From the NCBI GenBank assembly GCA_026874595.1, contig JAPPUL010000081.1:444501-508500 (forward strand): a DNA stretch of 64,000 nt. The letters run 5' to 3'. Within the stretch, counting starts at the first letter, position 1, and each line of letters starts with the position of its first letter. This DNA comes from Sipunculus nudus. Lineage: Eukaryota > Annelida > Sipuncula > Golfingiida > Sipunculidae. Of this stretch, positions 27,508-36,674 are shown one piece after another. Position numbers and translations under genes: made by a program. The notes beneath the pieces were generated by a model. It was given only the letters and a program-made list of their open reading frames with translations, was not told the DNA's origin and did not search any database.

Positions 27508-28299
27508 ATGAAAAACTTTATACCTAAGTTTTTAGAAATAGTATTAAAAAATATAGAGACGATAGGTCGTGGTGTAAAACTCTTTTTTGAAGTAATTTAT
27601 TTAAGTTTAAGGCGTCCCTTTTTTGGTAAAAACTTAATTGATCAGCTTGTTAAGATAGGCTACGATTCAATTCCAGTTGTAATGTTAACAGCCTTATCAA
27701 CAGGCATGGTATTTGCACTGCAACTTGGTTTTACCTTAGAAGCCAAATTACAGGGCACATCTCAATATATAGGAGCAGTAGTAGGGCTTTCATTTGTAAG
27801 AGAGCTTGGCCCAACACTTATGGCCTTAATGATAACAGGACGAGTGGGTTCTGCAATAGCGGCTGAGATTGGAACGATGAAGGTTAGCGAGCAGATTGAT
27901 GCACTTATTATATTATCTACAAACCCGGTACAATATCTTGCTGTTCCGCGATTTATTGCATCTATTATAGTATTTCCACTGCTTACAATGCTTGCAGATA
28001 TAATTGGTATAATTGGTGGTGGTATCGTAGCCACTAGTATGTTTGACCAGAATTTAAATATTTATATTGAGCAAACGGTTACATATGTTAAGTTACTTGA
28101 TATTGCAGGTGGCCTTATGAAAGCTAGTGTGTTTGGAGCTATTATGGCAGTTGTAGGGTGTTTTTATGGTTTTGAGACTTATGGTGGCGCTGAGGGTGTT
28201 GGTAAATCTACTACCAGAGCTGTTGTTATTGCAAGTATTAGTATTATAATTTCTGATTACTTTATGAACGCAATTATTATTAGATTCCTAAGTATTTAA
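27508..28299 (+). CDS. MlaE-family ABC transporter permease
   Basis: Permease of the Mla phospholipid (and related Mce/Tgd) transporters at the inner membrane. 263 residues with about five membrane helices and the family signature region FVRELGPTLMALMITGRVGSAIAAEIGTMKVSEQIDALI, then VPRFIASIIVFPLLT. MlaE is usually followed by the ATPase MlaF and substrate-binding MlaD; neither is here, as the gene overlaps 12 bases tail to tail with the convergent Maf gene. Codons change from A-ending to T-ending across the gene. Confidence 0.88.
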   Translation: MKNFIPKFLEIVLKNIETIGRGVKLFFEVIYLSLRRPFFGKNLIDQLVKIGYDSIPVVMLTALSTGMVFALQLGFTLEAKLQGTSQYIGAVVGLSFVRELGPTLMALMITGRVGSAIAAEIGTMKVSEQIDALIILSTNPVQYLAVPRFIASIIVFPLLTMLADIIGIIGGGIVATSMFDQNLNIYIEQTVTYVKLLDIAGGLMKASVFGAIMAVVGCFYGFETYGGAEGVGKSTTRAVVIASISIIISDYFMNAIIIRFLSI

Positions 28300-29916
28300 A
28301 CTCTCTTCTAAAAAAATTATTGTCCGTGATGTATAATATATTAGTTCCTCTTTTATAGTATACCATTTAATTACATCCTCTTTCTCTCTTAGCCTTTTAA
28401 ATAGCATCCCATTTGTAAAATATATCTCATCTTTTAAGAAACTTAAGTCTATAAAATCATATACTCTCTCCACGCTCTGGCTATCTTGACTTACAAGAAA
28501 GTTTTGTAGCCTTTTAAACTCATTCAACATTCTTGAAACCCTTTTAGCGTATGCTTTATATAGATTTTCAAAGAATATTAAATCTTCACTAATTATATTT
28601 ACATCCACGAGTTTATATATATCAGAAAAAGAACAGTTTACACTCCCCTTAATATTTAGAGAACTCGCTCCTTTTAGGTTGAATACCTTTAAACTATTTT
28701 GACTTAATAAAGTTTCAAAAACATCCAAATACGATTTCATCGCAAAGTTGGTCTTTATTGGCTTATCTAATTCATTTGCCACCATACTCGTTCCAAACCT
28801 ATTTTGTAAGCGAGCAAGCCCCGTCTCAAGAGGCATTAGCTTATCTGATTTATATCGTAAATACTCTTCTATCCGATTGCCTTTATAATGATATAACGAA
28901 TCTTTATATGCAAAATCAAACCCTATTAAATATATATCCCCCGTTGTTATACTTTTTGCTATCTCAAAACTCACTAGTGAAATACTGCCAAGCATAGGTA
29001 TCTTGGTTACTATAGAAGGTAATAGCTCCCTTTCTATTGGCAAATCTTGATTTATTAGTATTAATTTATCTTCCCACTTCCTAAATAAATTAGGCACCAC
29101 TGACAAAGTCGTTATCAAATATGGGAGATGCTCCCCTTTGTCTAAGCCCTCTAAGTGCACCCTATTTGCTATGCCACCATCAGTCGATATTATGAAATCT
29201 ACTTTTATCCCTTCTTCTCTAAGCCTATGATACACTGAGCCAACCGCTATTACTATCCCCTTTTTAGATATGATTCCAAGTTCTTTAATATTCTCATCAA
29301 GACTTGGTCCGCTTGTTATTAGAAAAACTGGAATATTTACTTTTCTTTTCTTAAAGATTCCACTCTTTCTCAAATATCTTAGATTTTTTAAAATATTTTC
29401 ATGCCATCTCCTACTAAACGATAACGTTGTTATATAACTTTGTAGTTTCGCTTTCTGTATCTGTCCTACTATCTTTTGCGCTCTTTTATAATAGCCTTTT
29501 GACAAATTATAGCTTCCTACATGGACTAATTGTGCAATCTCTCCTGATTCTACCTCGTTTATCTCATTTAAAAGGCAATATAATAATCTATTTAAATCCC
29601 CTACAAATATTAATAAATTCCCCCTTCTATACTTATCTCCATACATCGATAAAACTTTCTTTACCAACCATTCTCTCTCTTCTATCACTATCAATTTTAA
29701 CGATTTATTATTTAAATGCGGATTTATATGATACCCCAACCCAAGGCCATACACTATAAGATACTTCTTCCCTTCTGTAGCTACACTAAAAGCTTCACGC
29801 TTGCCTTCTTTTACAGGGTCATAGCTACTATGGATATACTTCCCATTTATCTTTAGCGTTATGTCCCCTCGTTGGCTTCTTAAAAACTCATATGTTGATT
29901 CTTCTGGTAGGTCCAA
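28288..29916 (-). CDS. Maf/DUF115-family flagellin-modification protein
   Basis: 542 residues. The centre carries the DUF115 (MptE-like) signature: VFLITSGPSLDENIKELG near 200, IVIAVGSVYHRLREEGIKVDFIISTDGG, and LGSISLVSFEIAKSITTGDIYLIGFDFAY. In Campylobacter, Aeromonas and Treponema such motility-associated factors transfer nonulosonic acid or related sugars to flagellin. This fits the flagellin gene at 60.5 kb. The start is TTG 29916 with a weak ribosome site. It leads a minus-strand gene set with the unknown gene just upstream at 29.9-30.8 kb. The sugar and acceptor are inferred. Confidence 0.75.
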   Translation of the reverse strand: MDLPEESTYEFLRSQRGDITLKINGKYIHSSYDPVKEGKREAFSVATEGKKYLIVYGLGLGYHINPHLNNKSLKLIVIEEREWLVKKVLSMYGDKYRRGNLLIFVGDLNRLLYCLLNEINEVESGEIAQLVHVGSYNLSKGYYKRAQKIVGQIQKAKLQSYITTLSFSRRWHENILKNLRYLRKSGIFKKRKVNIPVFLITSGPSLDENIKELGIISKKGIVIAVGSVYHRLREEGIKVDFIISTDGGIANRVHLEGLDKGEHLPYLITTLSVVPNLFRKWEDKLILINQDLPIERELLPSIVTKIPMLGSISLVSFEIAKSITTGDIYLIGFDFAYKDSLYHYKGNRIEEYLRYKSDKLMPLETGLARLQNRFGTSMVANELDKPIKTNFAMKSYLDVFETLLSQNSLKVFNLKGASSLNIKGSVNCSFSDIYKLVDVNIISEDLIFFENLYKAYAKRVSRMLNEFKRLQNFLVSQDSQSVERVYDFIDLSFLKDEIYFTNGMLFKRLREKEDVIKWYTIKEELIYYTSRTIIFLEESLNT

Positions 29917-29964
29917 TTATTGCTCTATAAAACAATTTTAGTATATTATTAAGCAAAATATAAC

Positions 29965-30819
29965 TTAGGCGGTTATTAAACGACTATAAAGCTCTTCTTT
30001 ACTAAACCTCAAAACCTTCTCCCTCTCAGATTCAGAAAGACCACAAATAAACTTATTTATATGATTATATACTCTGACATCTGAGGTCTTTAGATTGTTT
30101 TTATAAACACGGCCTTCTCCTCCCCTTTCTTCTCTGTTCTTCGTAACCACACTCTCCAACTCCAATAATATGTCTTCTATATCCAGTATATCAAGTAATT
30201 TCCTACCAAGAATATCTGTTTTATTAGATGATCCCTCATAAGTACTCTCCCCATCCTCCCCTCTTAGTTCATTTAAAAGACCAGCATATTTAAAATCCGT
30301 GAATACCTTCTCATCTACATCCGCAAAATGTCTATCCTTATATCCATTATAGCTATAATAATCAATATTATAATTAGTATCATCTTCCACCTTAAATCCC
30401 CCTAAATTTTGTAGTTTTATATCATAATCTCTTAGATTATAATCTTCCATATCAAAAACAATTTCTTGACCACTCTGTCCTACATCTTTCCCCAAACCCT
30501 CTCCAGATCCCACATCTTTATCCAACTTTTTATCTATATCTTTAAGTCCTACTTCAGATACATTAAGTGCTACACCTAATTTAGGTAGAGTTATATTCTT
30601 TTTCATATCCTCTTCTTCAAGCACCGTAATCTTCCCTTCTTCTACAAATATTTCGTCAACAAGAGATAATATCATATCTTTTTCTACATCAGACTCTATC
30701 TCATCAGACCCTATCTCTTTCCCAACTTCTCCTACATCTTCTCCACCACCCGTTAGCTCTTCTTTTCTTTCCACTTTAAAACCCTCTCCTTTATAATAAG
30801 ACCATAATTTTATACCCAT
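29965..30819 (-). CDS. Acidic hypothetical protein, 284 aa
   Basis: Unrecognised. Strongly acidic and Gly/Val/Glu-rich from residue 25 to about 130, with a central IDYYSYNGYKDRHFADVDEK region and a helical end (HINKFICGLSESEREKVLRFSKEELYSRLITA). No signal peptide or membrane segment. It lies 48 bases upstream of Maf on the same strand and 49 downstream of the SLBB gene, so it may share their transcript. A-ending codons match its neighbours. Confidence 0.55.
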   Translation of the reverse strand: MGIKLWSYYKGEGFKVERKEELTGGGEDVGEVGKEIGSDEIESDVEKDMILSLVDEIFVEEGKITVLEEEDMKKNITLPKLGVALNVSEVGLKDIDKKLDKDVGSGEGLGKDVGQSGQEIVFDMEDYNLRDYDIKLQNLGGFKVEDDTNYNIDYYSYNGYKDRHFADVDEKVFTDFKYAGLLNELRGEDGESTYEGSSNKTDILGRKLLDILDIEDILLELESVVTKNREERGGEGRVYKNNLKTSDVRVYNHINKFICGLSESEREKVLRFSKEELYSRLITA

Positions 30820-30868
30820 ATCAATTTATTATAACACGTCTTTTTATATTGACCAATTAAGACTAGTA

Positions 30869-31300
30869 TTATCGGATATATATTGTCTCACCATCCCGTA
30901 ATATACGATCTTTATACCCCTTAAGCTCAACTCCATCTAAATAACTTAATCTTAATAACTCATACAACGATGTTCCCTCATTAAGCTTGTATACCCCAGG
31001 CCTCCTCACTGCTCCTCGTATCTCAACTTCTATAAATTTCCCGTCTGATAAAACACCCTCTCCTTTTACAAAATTATAGTATTTTCTCTTCTTGCTTGAA
31101 GACATCCCACGCCTAACATTATCTCCTCCATTATCTCCTCCATCCATCAAAACATCCAAACGCTTCTCTTTTAAAGAGCCAACCTCCACTCCCATTACAA
31201 TATCCTTTAGCCCCTCAACATAAGAATACAATTCTATAAAGCTAAGCAAGAAAAACAAAAAAATTATAAATCTAAACTCTTCTTTATTTATTACTTGCAT
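30869..31300 (-). CDS. Membrane-anchored SLBB-domain protein
   Basis: 143 residues: one N-terminal membrane helix (FIIFLFFLLSFIELYSYV), a polar linker with the duplicated GGDN, then a single SLBB (soluble-ligand-binding beta-grasp) domain at about 85-143: FIEVEIRGAVRRPGVYKLNEGTSLYELLRLS, ending DGETIYIR. SLBB occurs in polysaccharide export proteins and in ComEA, where it sits between the membrane anchor and the HhH. Here there is no HhH. The ligand is unknown. It lies between pgpA and the acidic unknown on the same strand. Confidence 0.7.
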   Translation of the reverse strand: MQVINKEEFRFIIFLFFLLSFIELYSYVEGLKDIVMGVEVGSLKEKRLDVLMDGGDNGGDNVRRGMSSSKKRKYYNFVKGEGVLSDGKFIEVEIRGAVRRPGVYKLNEGTSLYELLRLSYLDGVELKGYKDRILRDGETIYIR

Positions 31301-31326
31301 ACACGAAATTATGATAGTTAAGTAAG

Positions 31327-31845
31327 TTAACTAAAGACCTTCTCCAGAGGCAATATCAATCTAATAAAACAGACTACTAATATTGTGTAAATACCCGCAA
31401 CAATATCATCCAACATAATCCCCAATCCTCCCTTAATACCTTCTGATAAGCCTATCGGATAGGGCTTTAATATATCAAATATTCTAAAAAGCACAAATAT
31501 AACCACTATATACCATATAATCTCACTCCCACTAAGACCATTTAACCCATAAAACGCCAAATAACAGCCCACCGTTTCATCTATCACTATCTTTGGACTG
31601 TCTTCTTCATAAAATATGTGCTTACTTGCATAGTCACTAGATATTATTCCTAATATAAAAAGTCCCAACAGTAACACATAATAATAGATTGATAACCCTG
31701 TCAAAAAATATAACAAAATCCCAACTAAACTTCCCAAAGTCCCAGGTGCATAGGGTATTAATCCAAGATAAAAACTTGTTGCAACGAGTTTTATCCCTTC
31801 ATTTATGTATTTCCTTACCCAATTACTAGTTTTTTGTTTCGCCAT
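31327..31845 (-). CDS. pgpA: Phosphatidylglycerophosphatase A
   Basis: Removes the phosphate from phosphatidylglycerophosphate to give phosphatidylglycerol. 172 residues with four membrane helices and the PgpA motifs YAPGTLGSLVG, PKIVIDETVGC, FRIFDILKPYPI and GGLGIMLDDIVAG, the acidic residues of which bind the metal. Its start lies inside the 3' end of pgsA (31-base overlap), so the product of PgsA is dephosphorylated by a coupled enzyme. Confidence 0.92.
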   Translation of the reverse strand: MAKQKTSNWVRKYINEGIKLVATSFYLGLIPYAPGTLGSLVGILLYFLTGLSIYYYVLLLGLFILGIISSDYASKHIFYEEDSPKIVIDETVGCYLAFYGLNGLSGSEIIWYIVVIFVLFRIFDILKPYPIGLSEGIKGGLGIMLDDIVAGIYTILVVCFIRLILPLEKVFS

Positions 31846-32465
31846 AAATATTTAAGACCTGATCCTACCGTTATTACTGTCGTTACTAGCATAAGTACAT
31901 AAGGTGTGTGACTTACAAATGTTCCAAAGTCCTCAAAGTAAAGTCTTAAAAATGTGTTTAGGGTTATTGCTTTTGGATAGCTTTCTAAGGGATAGTAATA
32001 GGATTTTAATACTAGAAAAAACAATATCACTATTATTGTCAAAACTTGAAAAGTTGTCTTTGCCTTTGCAAGTAGGGTTGTCTCAAGTTCTTCACTTTGT
32101 GATAACGCTGTTATCCTTAATGCTGTTATTATAAACTCGCGTAATATTACTAATAGTACCATCCAATAAGGTATTATCCCTCCTTCAAGCTGCAGAAAAG
32201 CTATTAAGGCACTCGCTATTAGTACCTTATCTGCTAGTGGATCGAGAAATCTTCCTATTTTTGTTTCTTCTTTGTATATCCTTGCAAGATAGCCATCAAG
32301 TAGATCTGTTAGCGATGCTAATAAAAAGATTATTAGCGACACCATCTTTGATATAAAGTTGCTTAGCCCATATTCATTCGGATAGTCTAACTGTAGAAAA
32401 TATAAAAATGGTATTATTAATATTAAGCGGGATATCGTAAATATATTAGCTAAAGTTAATAACAT
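31815..32465 (-). CDS. pgsA: CDP-diacylglycerol-glycerol-3-phosphate phosphatidyltransferase
   Basis: Makes phosphatidylglycerophosphate at the inner membrane. 216 residues, several membrane helices, and a complete CDP-alcohol phosphotransferase motif, D-x2-D-G-x2-A-R-x8-G-x3-D-x3-D, beginning at DLLDGYLAR and ending GRFLDPLAD. The opening LANIFTISRLILI is also family-typical. pgpA overlaps downstream, giving a two-step phosphatidylglycerol operon. Confidence 0.93.
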   Translation of the reverse strand: MLLTLANIFTISRLILIIPFLYFLQLDYPNEYGLSNFISKMVSLIIFLLASLTDLLDGYLARIYKEETKIGRFLDPLADKVLIASALIAFLQLEGGIIPYWMVLLVILREFIITALRITALSQSEELETTLLAKAKTTFQVLTIIVILFFLVLKSYYYPLESYPKAITLNTFLRLYFEDFGTFVSHTPYVLMLVTTVITVGSGLKYLWRNKKLVIG

Positions 32466-32658
32466 CCTGTATAAAGAATCCTTACGATTATTAGCAGTCT
32501 TACCATTTCAATTTAATAACAATATTTTCACTTATTAAATTTATTTTTAGTATTCTTACCAATTTTAATAATGTTATTGTCTATATAGAGTGTAGTAGCA
32601 GCTTTTAAATAATAATTTAAATATTCTAAAGATCACAAACGATTTACATCTTAAAAGA

Positions 32659-32952
32659 TTATTTAATCGCCATTATATTCTTTTTATTGTTTACCAGTTG
32701 ATAGGCCATATCTTCCTCACCAGACAAGTTACTCTTACAAAGCTCTACTATCTCATTCCCTTTAAGGCCAAGACAAAGGGCGTATAAGTGTACAAAACCA
32801 TATATATATACCTTTGCTGGAAATACGCTAAAATCATTCTCTTCTATCCGCTCTATATACTTTTGACGTATTTTTGTCATTTTAGATATGTCTGATATAC
32901 TATAATGTTTTTTGAGTCTTTCTGTTTTTAGTAAAGTACCACAAAGTTCCAT
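32659..32952 (-). CDS. Small RodZ-type HTH_25 protein
   Basis: 97 residues: GTLLKTERLKKHYSISDISKMTKIRQKYIERIEENDFSVFPAKVYIYGFVHLYALCLGL is the N-terminal HTH_25 domain typical of RodZ, which binds MreB and positions the elongation machinery. The membrane helix and periplasmic part of RodZ are absent; the protein ends soon after the domain. It may be a stand-alone MreB-binding or DNA-binding protein, or a shortened RodZ. It lies between pgsA (190 bases downstream) and the LolA-like gene. Confidence 0.7.
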   Translation of the reverse strand: MELCGTLLKTERLKKHYSISDISKMTKIRQKYIERIEENDFSVFPAKVYIYGFVHLYALCLGLKGNEIVELCKSNLSGEEDMAYQLVNNKKNIMAIK

Positions 32953-33029
32953 ATATCTTTACTCCATAATTTAATTTACAATCTTCACATAAATAAACGT
33001 ATTACAATATTATTCCGCTATTTATACAT

Positions 33030-33716
33030 CTATTTAAATCGTCCAGTAGTAAACGGATTCTTAATTATTTTAAGACCTTCTTTTAGTCTATACAAAAATT
33101 CTTCATCTTCTATTGGTTTATTTAAAAAAACTTCAAGCTTAGTCAAAGCATACCTTCCTCCATCACTACTAATACCCACATTCTTCACTATAAAACCATC
33201 TCCTCTAATATAAAAATATAGTTTTGGAAAAGATGTATCCCAATTGATAGCATTAAGTTCTAATATATATACTTTATCATCCAAAGACTTTATATATATT
33301 GGGTAACTATAATCATCTTTAAAGGCAAATGTATAGGTCTTTCTTAAATAACTTAGGTCTTGGGTTTCAAGACCTATATGTAACTCCTTTGAATATAAGT
33401 CTTGTTCAACTAGAATCTTATCTCTAATACTTATCCATAAGTTCTTTCCATTAAAGATTATTGTCTTATTAGATTTATCAAATATTAGCTTTAGATTTTG
33501 GGGCTTTTTATATAAAAACCGGCCGCTACGCTTCTTATTATCTTGCTCAAGTATAAATCTACCTTGTGCTGTATTATTAGCCTGTAGGGACTTCTCAGCA
33601 AGCTCTATCACTCTCTTTAAACTAGTACTATGTGCATGCAGTGCAAAAAATATTACCAAATATGCTACTTGTGCTAATGCAACTGTAATTCTACCATAAG
33701 ACAACATATCATTCAA
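33030..33716 (-). CDS. LolA-like outer-membrane lipoprotein carrier
   Basis: About 228 residues: a hydrophobic leader (VALAQVAYLVIFFALHAHS), then a LolA-type beta sheet with TAQGRFILEQDNKKRSGRFLYKKPQNLKLIFDKSNKTIIFNGKNLWISI. LolA carries lipoproteins through the periplasm from LolCDE to the outer membrane. The start is uncertain: AAGG precedes GTG 33722, TTG 33716 and ATG 33707, and TTG has the best spacing. Similarity is by pattern, not identity. Confidence 0.72.
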   Translation of the reverse strand: MNDMLSYGRITVALAQVAYLVIFFALHAHSTSLKRVIELAEKSLQANNTAQGRFILEQDNKKRSGRFLYKKPQNLKLIFDKSNKTIIFNGKNLWISIRDKILVEQDLYSKELHIGLETQDLSYLRKTYTFAFKDDYSYPIYIKSLDDKVYILELNAINWDTSFPKLYFYIRGDGFIVKNVGISSDGGRYALTKLEVFLNKPIEDEEFLYRLKEGLKIIKNPFTTGRFK

Positions 33717-33825
33717 AAACACCTTACTTTAGCTTTTATATCTTATTTATATAGCTTTCAAGATATTTTTATGCGTCCACAATAATTAATTACAGCTACA
33801 TCTTTTTTATAGTCCTATTAAATTA

Positions 33826-34086
33826 TTAATAGTTTGATACGCAGCCACATCCAGGACCGCATCCGCCTCCTTGACTTGCAGGAGGAGGACTGCTTGGTGC
33901 TTTACTTTCTCTGTAATCTGTTGAATAAAATCCAGACCCCTTGTATATTACTCCCGCTCCCGTCCCAATCAGCTTCTCTACTGGGCTTTTACAGCTTGGA
34001 CACTCTTGTATCGGCTGTGCATTCATAGTTTGAAATTCTTCAAATACATGTCCACACTCTAAACATTTATATTCATATGTTGGCAT
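33826..34086 (-). CDS. FmdB-family zinc-ribbon protein
   Basis: 86 residues. MPTYEYKCLECGHVFEEFQ...CPSCKSPVEKLIG is the FmdB zinc ribbon (two CxxC pairs), followed by GVIYKGSGFYSTDYR, also conserved, and a Ser/Pro-rich tail ending in GCGPGCGC. FmdB proteins are proposed regulators, but their role is unclear in most bacteria. GGAGG is placed 9 bases before ATG 34086. Probably monocistronic, facing the divergent tlyA gene. Confidence 0.9.
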   Translation of the reverse strand: MPTYEYKCLECGHVFEEFQTMNAQPIQECPSCKSPVEKLIGTGAGVIYKGSGFYSTDYRESKAPSSPPPASQGGGCGPGCGCVSNY

Positions 34087-34228
34087 ATATACGCCTCCTA
34101 TCCTTATTTATTGTTTTGTTAGTTGATTCTAATTTTAATATTAAATTATATACACTTTATATTATATTGTCAATCTTTATTAATTTATTACTAATCCTAA
34201 TCTTCATTCTCTTTATATATTTTTATAT

Positions 34229-35020
34229 ATGAAACAACGTCTGGATAACCTACTTATTAAAAAAGGCTTTTTTACTTCCAAAAGTATTGCTCAACAACAT
34301 ATTTTGGCCGGTAATGTCTTAATAAACGATAGAGTCATTACAAAAGCTGGACTGCCTATTAAAGCCGACTCTAAAATACGTATTAAACAAATTAGTAAAT
34401 ATGTTAGCAGAGGAGGATATAAACTTGAAAAAGCTCTTAAAACTTTCGATATAGACCTTGCTAATTTGAATGTTCTTGACGTTGGCGCTTCCACAGGAGG
34501 GTTTACCGATTGCCTACTACAGCATAATGCCTCTTTTGTTTATGCTTTGGATGTTGGATTTAATCAACTTGCTTATAAACTCCGTGTTTGCAATAAAGTT
34601 TGTGTCTTGGATAAAGTTAATATTCGTTATGTAAACAAAAATATGTTTTCTAAAAAGATTCAGCTTGCTACTATAGATCTTTCATTTATTTCCCTTACTA
34701 TCGTTTTAAAGCACGTTTTTAATGTCCTTGACCATAATAAAACTATTATCGCTTTGATTAAACCCCAATTTGAAGTTGGGAGAAATATCAAAAACTTTAA
34801 AGGTATTGTTAAGGATTATAACATGCAACTAATGGCTATTGAAAATGTTTTACAAAGTGCTTTTGATACTAACTTATATCTTCATAATATTACATTCTCT
34901 CCATTCAAAGGCAAAAAAGGTAATATCGAATTCCTTGCTCTATTCAAAGATTACAAAACTTTATTACCCGATTATAGTAGAGTCATAAAAGAAGCTAACC
35001 TTAATCTTAATATAAATTAA
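34229..35020 (+). CDS. tlyA: TlyA-type rRNA 2'-O-methyltransferase
   Basis: 263 residues: an N-terminal S4 RNA-binding domain (RLDNLLIKKGFFTSKSIAQQHILAGNVLINDRVI) and an FtsJ-like SAM-binding domain with LNVLDVGASTGGFTDCLL near 85 and ATIDLSFISLTIVL. TlyA methylates 16S and/or 23S rRNA ribose; in spirochaetes the gene is often mislabelled as a haemolysin. There is no clear ribosome site before ATG 34229. Codons are T-ending, the type of plus-strand genes in this block. The gene ends 19 bases before the convergent nadB. Confidence 0.92.
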   Translation: MKQRLDNLLIKKGFFTSKSIAQQHILAGNVLINDRVITKAGLPIKADSKIRIKQISKYVSRGGYKLEKALKTFDIDLANLNVLDVGASTGGFTDCLLQHNASFVYALDVGFNQLAYKLRVCNKVCVLDKVNIRYVNKNMFSKKIQLATIDLSFISLTIVLKHVFNVLDHNKTIIALIKPQFEVGRNIKNFKGIVKDYNMQLMAIENVLQSAFDTNLYLHNITFSPFKGKKGNIEFLALFKDYKTLLPDYSRVIKEANLNLNIN

Positions 35021-35038
35021 ATCGCATCTCAAGCTAAT

Positions 35039-36631
35039 TTAATCACTCCTATAATGACATCCTCGGCTCTGTGCATTCCTAAGTGCTGCACGTGCCACTA
35101 TATTTGCTGAGAGTATCCCATTTCTAAGTTCTAATAAATCCTTTGTTACAAATGTCTCCCGGTAAAACTCCTCTATACAGTTTAATAAATAACGCAAATC
35201 TGCATAGGCTCTCGATAACCTCTTTTTTGTTCGTATTATTCCTACGTAGTTCCACATCAATGTCTTTATCGATAACCAATCCTGCACTATTAATACTCGA
35301 TCCGCTTTCTCATTTACATCTTGTACCATCTCCCATTCACCTATATTCCTACATTCATCCTTAAGTAGTTTTATATCATGCTCCATTATACTCTCTTTTA
35401 TGTCATAAGCACTCCTAACTCCCCATACCAAGCCCTCTAATAATGATACACTCGCAAGACGATTTGCGCCATTAACGCCCGTACAGGATACCTCCCCTAC
35501 TGCATACAAATTCATTATGTCTGTTCTGCCATACAAATCTACCTTTATACCTCCACAAAAATAATGTGAGGCCGGTACCACCGGAATTGCTTCTTCTCTT
35601 GGATCTATCCCTATACTTGCACATTTTTCATATATCGTCGGGAAAGACTTGGCTATGTCTAATCCTTTATCTTTTAAGGGTTTTAAATCTAGAAATACAT
35701 AATCTTTTCCTGTTAGGTACATTTGCTCGTATATCGCACGGGATACTATGTCTCTTGATGCAAGGTCTCCCATCTCATGATAGCCTTTCATGAAATATTC
35801 TCCCCGCGCATTGTACAACCTGCCTCCTTCTCCCCTTAACGCCTCCGTTATTAGAAACCTATCTGCGTCACGATGGAATAATGTTGTCGGATGGAATTGT
35901 ATGTATTCTGCATTTATTATGCTTGCTCCTGCTCTATAGGCCATTGCAACTCCATCGCCCGTTGCTGATGAAGGGTTTGATGTGTAGAGATATATATTAC
36001 CAAGCCCTCCTGTTGCCAAAACCGTCTTCTTTGCAAAATACAGCTTTACCTCATCTTCTAAATCCGATAAGACATAGGCTCCCAGGCATTTATCAGACCT
36101 ATATATATCATGATAATCTTTGGAATGGTGCCCTCGTGTTATTAAATCTATTGCTACTTGATTTGTTTCAAATATTATATTTGGATGATCCCTTACCCTA
36201 TCTATCAATGCCTCAATTATTGCCTTCCCTGTATGATCTAATACGTGATGTACCCTCCTTATTGAATGTGCTCCTTCTGATGTATAGTGGGTCTCGCCAA
36301 GCTCATCTTTCGTAAATGGTATTTGCAATTTATTTACTAATACCTCCTTAAGCAGCTTTGCTCCTTCATCCACTATCACGTCTATTGCCGCATCATAACA
36401 AAGCCCTCCTCCTACATCTTTTATATCTTGTTTGAATAAAGCTTTTGTGTCATTAAACCCAAGCCCGGCTATGCCCCCTTGTGCATATAACGTATTTGAT
36501 TGCTTCCCTTCTTCCTCCTTATTAAGTAGAACCACGTTCAGTCCTGCATCTGCAAGCTCTAGGGCACAACAGCAGCCTGATATCCCGCTCCCTATTATCA
36601 AGACGTCGTTTATCTCCATATCCTTTTTCAT
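35039..36631 (-). CDS. nadB: L-aspartate oxidase
   Basis: FAD enzyme that makes iminoaspartate for quinolinate and NAD. About 530 residues: FAD motif DVLIIGSGISGCCCALELADAG, SNTLYAQGGIAGL, GGLGNIYLYTSNPSSATGDGVAMAYRAGA, and HPTTLFHRD, LITEALRGEGGRL, then VGEVSCTGVNGANRLASVSLLEGLVWG near the end of the FAD domain. ATG 36631 (with AAGGGG 4-5 bases upstream) is preferred to the upstream ATG 36655. It follows nadC in a nadC-nadB operon; nadA, the partner for iminoaspartate, is not in the window. Confidence 0.94.
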   Translation of the reverse strand: MKKDMEINDVLIIGSGISGCCCALELADAGLNVVLLNKEEEGKQSNTLYAQGGIAGLGFNDTKALFKQDIKDVGGGLCYDAAIDVIVDEGAKLLKEVLVNKLQIPFTKDELGETHYTSEGAHSIRRVHHVLDHTGKAIIEALIDRVRDHPNIIFETNQVAIDLITRGHHSKDYHDIYRSDKCLGAYVLSDLEDEVKLYFAKKTVLATGGLGNIYLYTSNPSSATGDGVAMAYRAGASIINAEYIQFHPTTLFHRDADRFLITEALRGEGGRLYNARGEYFMKGYHEMGDLASRDIVSRAIYEQMYLTGKDYVFLDLKPLKDKGLDIAKSFPTIYEKCASIGIDPREEAIPVVPASHYFCGGIKVDLYGRTDIMNLYAVGEVSCTGVNGANRLASVSLLEGLVWGVRSAYDIKESIMEHDIKLLKDECRNIGEWEMVQDVNEKADRVLIVQDWLSIKTLMWNYVGIIRTKKRLSRAYADLRYLLNCIEEFYRETFVTKDLLELRNGILSANIVARAALRNAQSRGCHYRSD

Positions 36632-36674
36632 TATACCCCTTAGGTGCTCCCTCATTATTATTATTATTACTTTT

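Noticed and set aside
34229-35020. Haemolysin label for the TlyA gene
   Set aside because: S4 and FtsJ SAM-binding motifs show an rRNA methyltransferase; nothing supports a toxin.
35039-36655. ATG 36655 as nadB start
   Set aside because: The internal ATG 36631 has AAGGGG at good distance and begins the conserved FAD region sooner.
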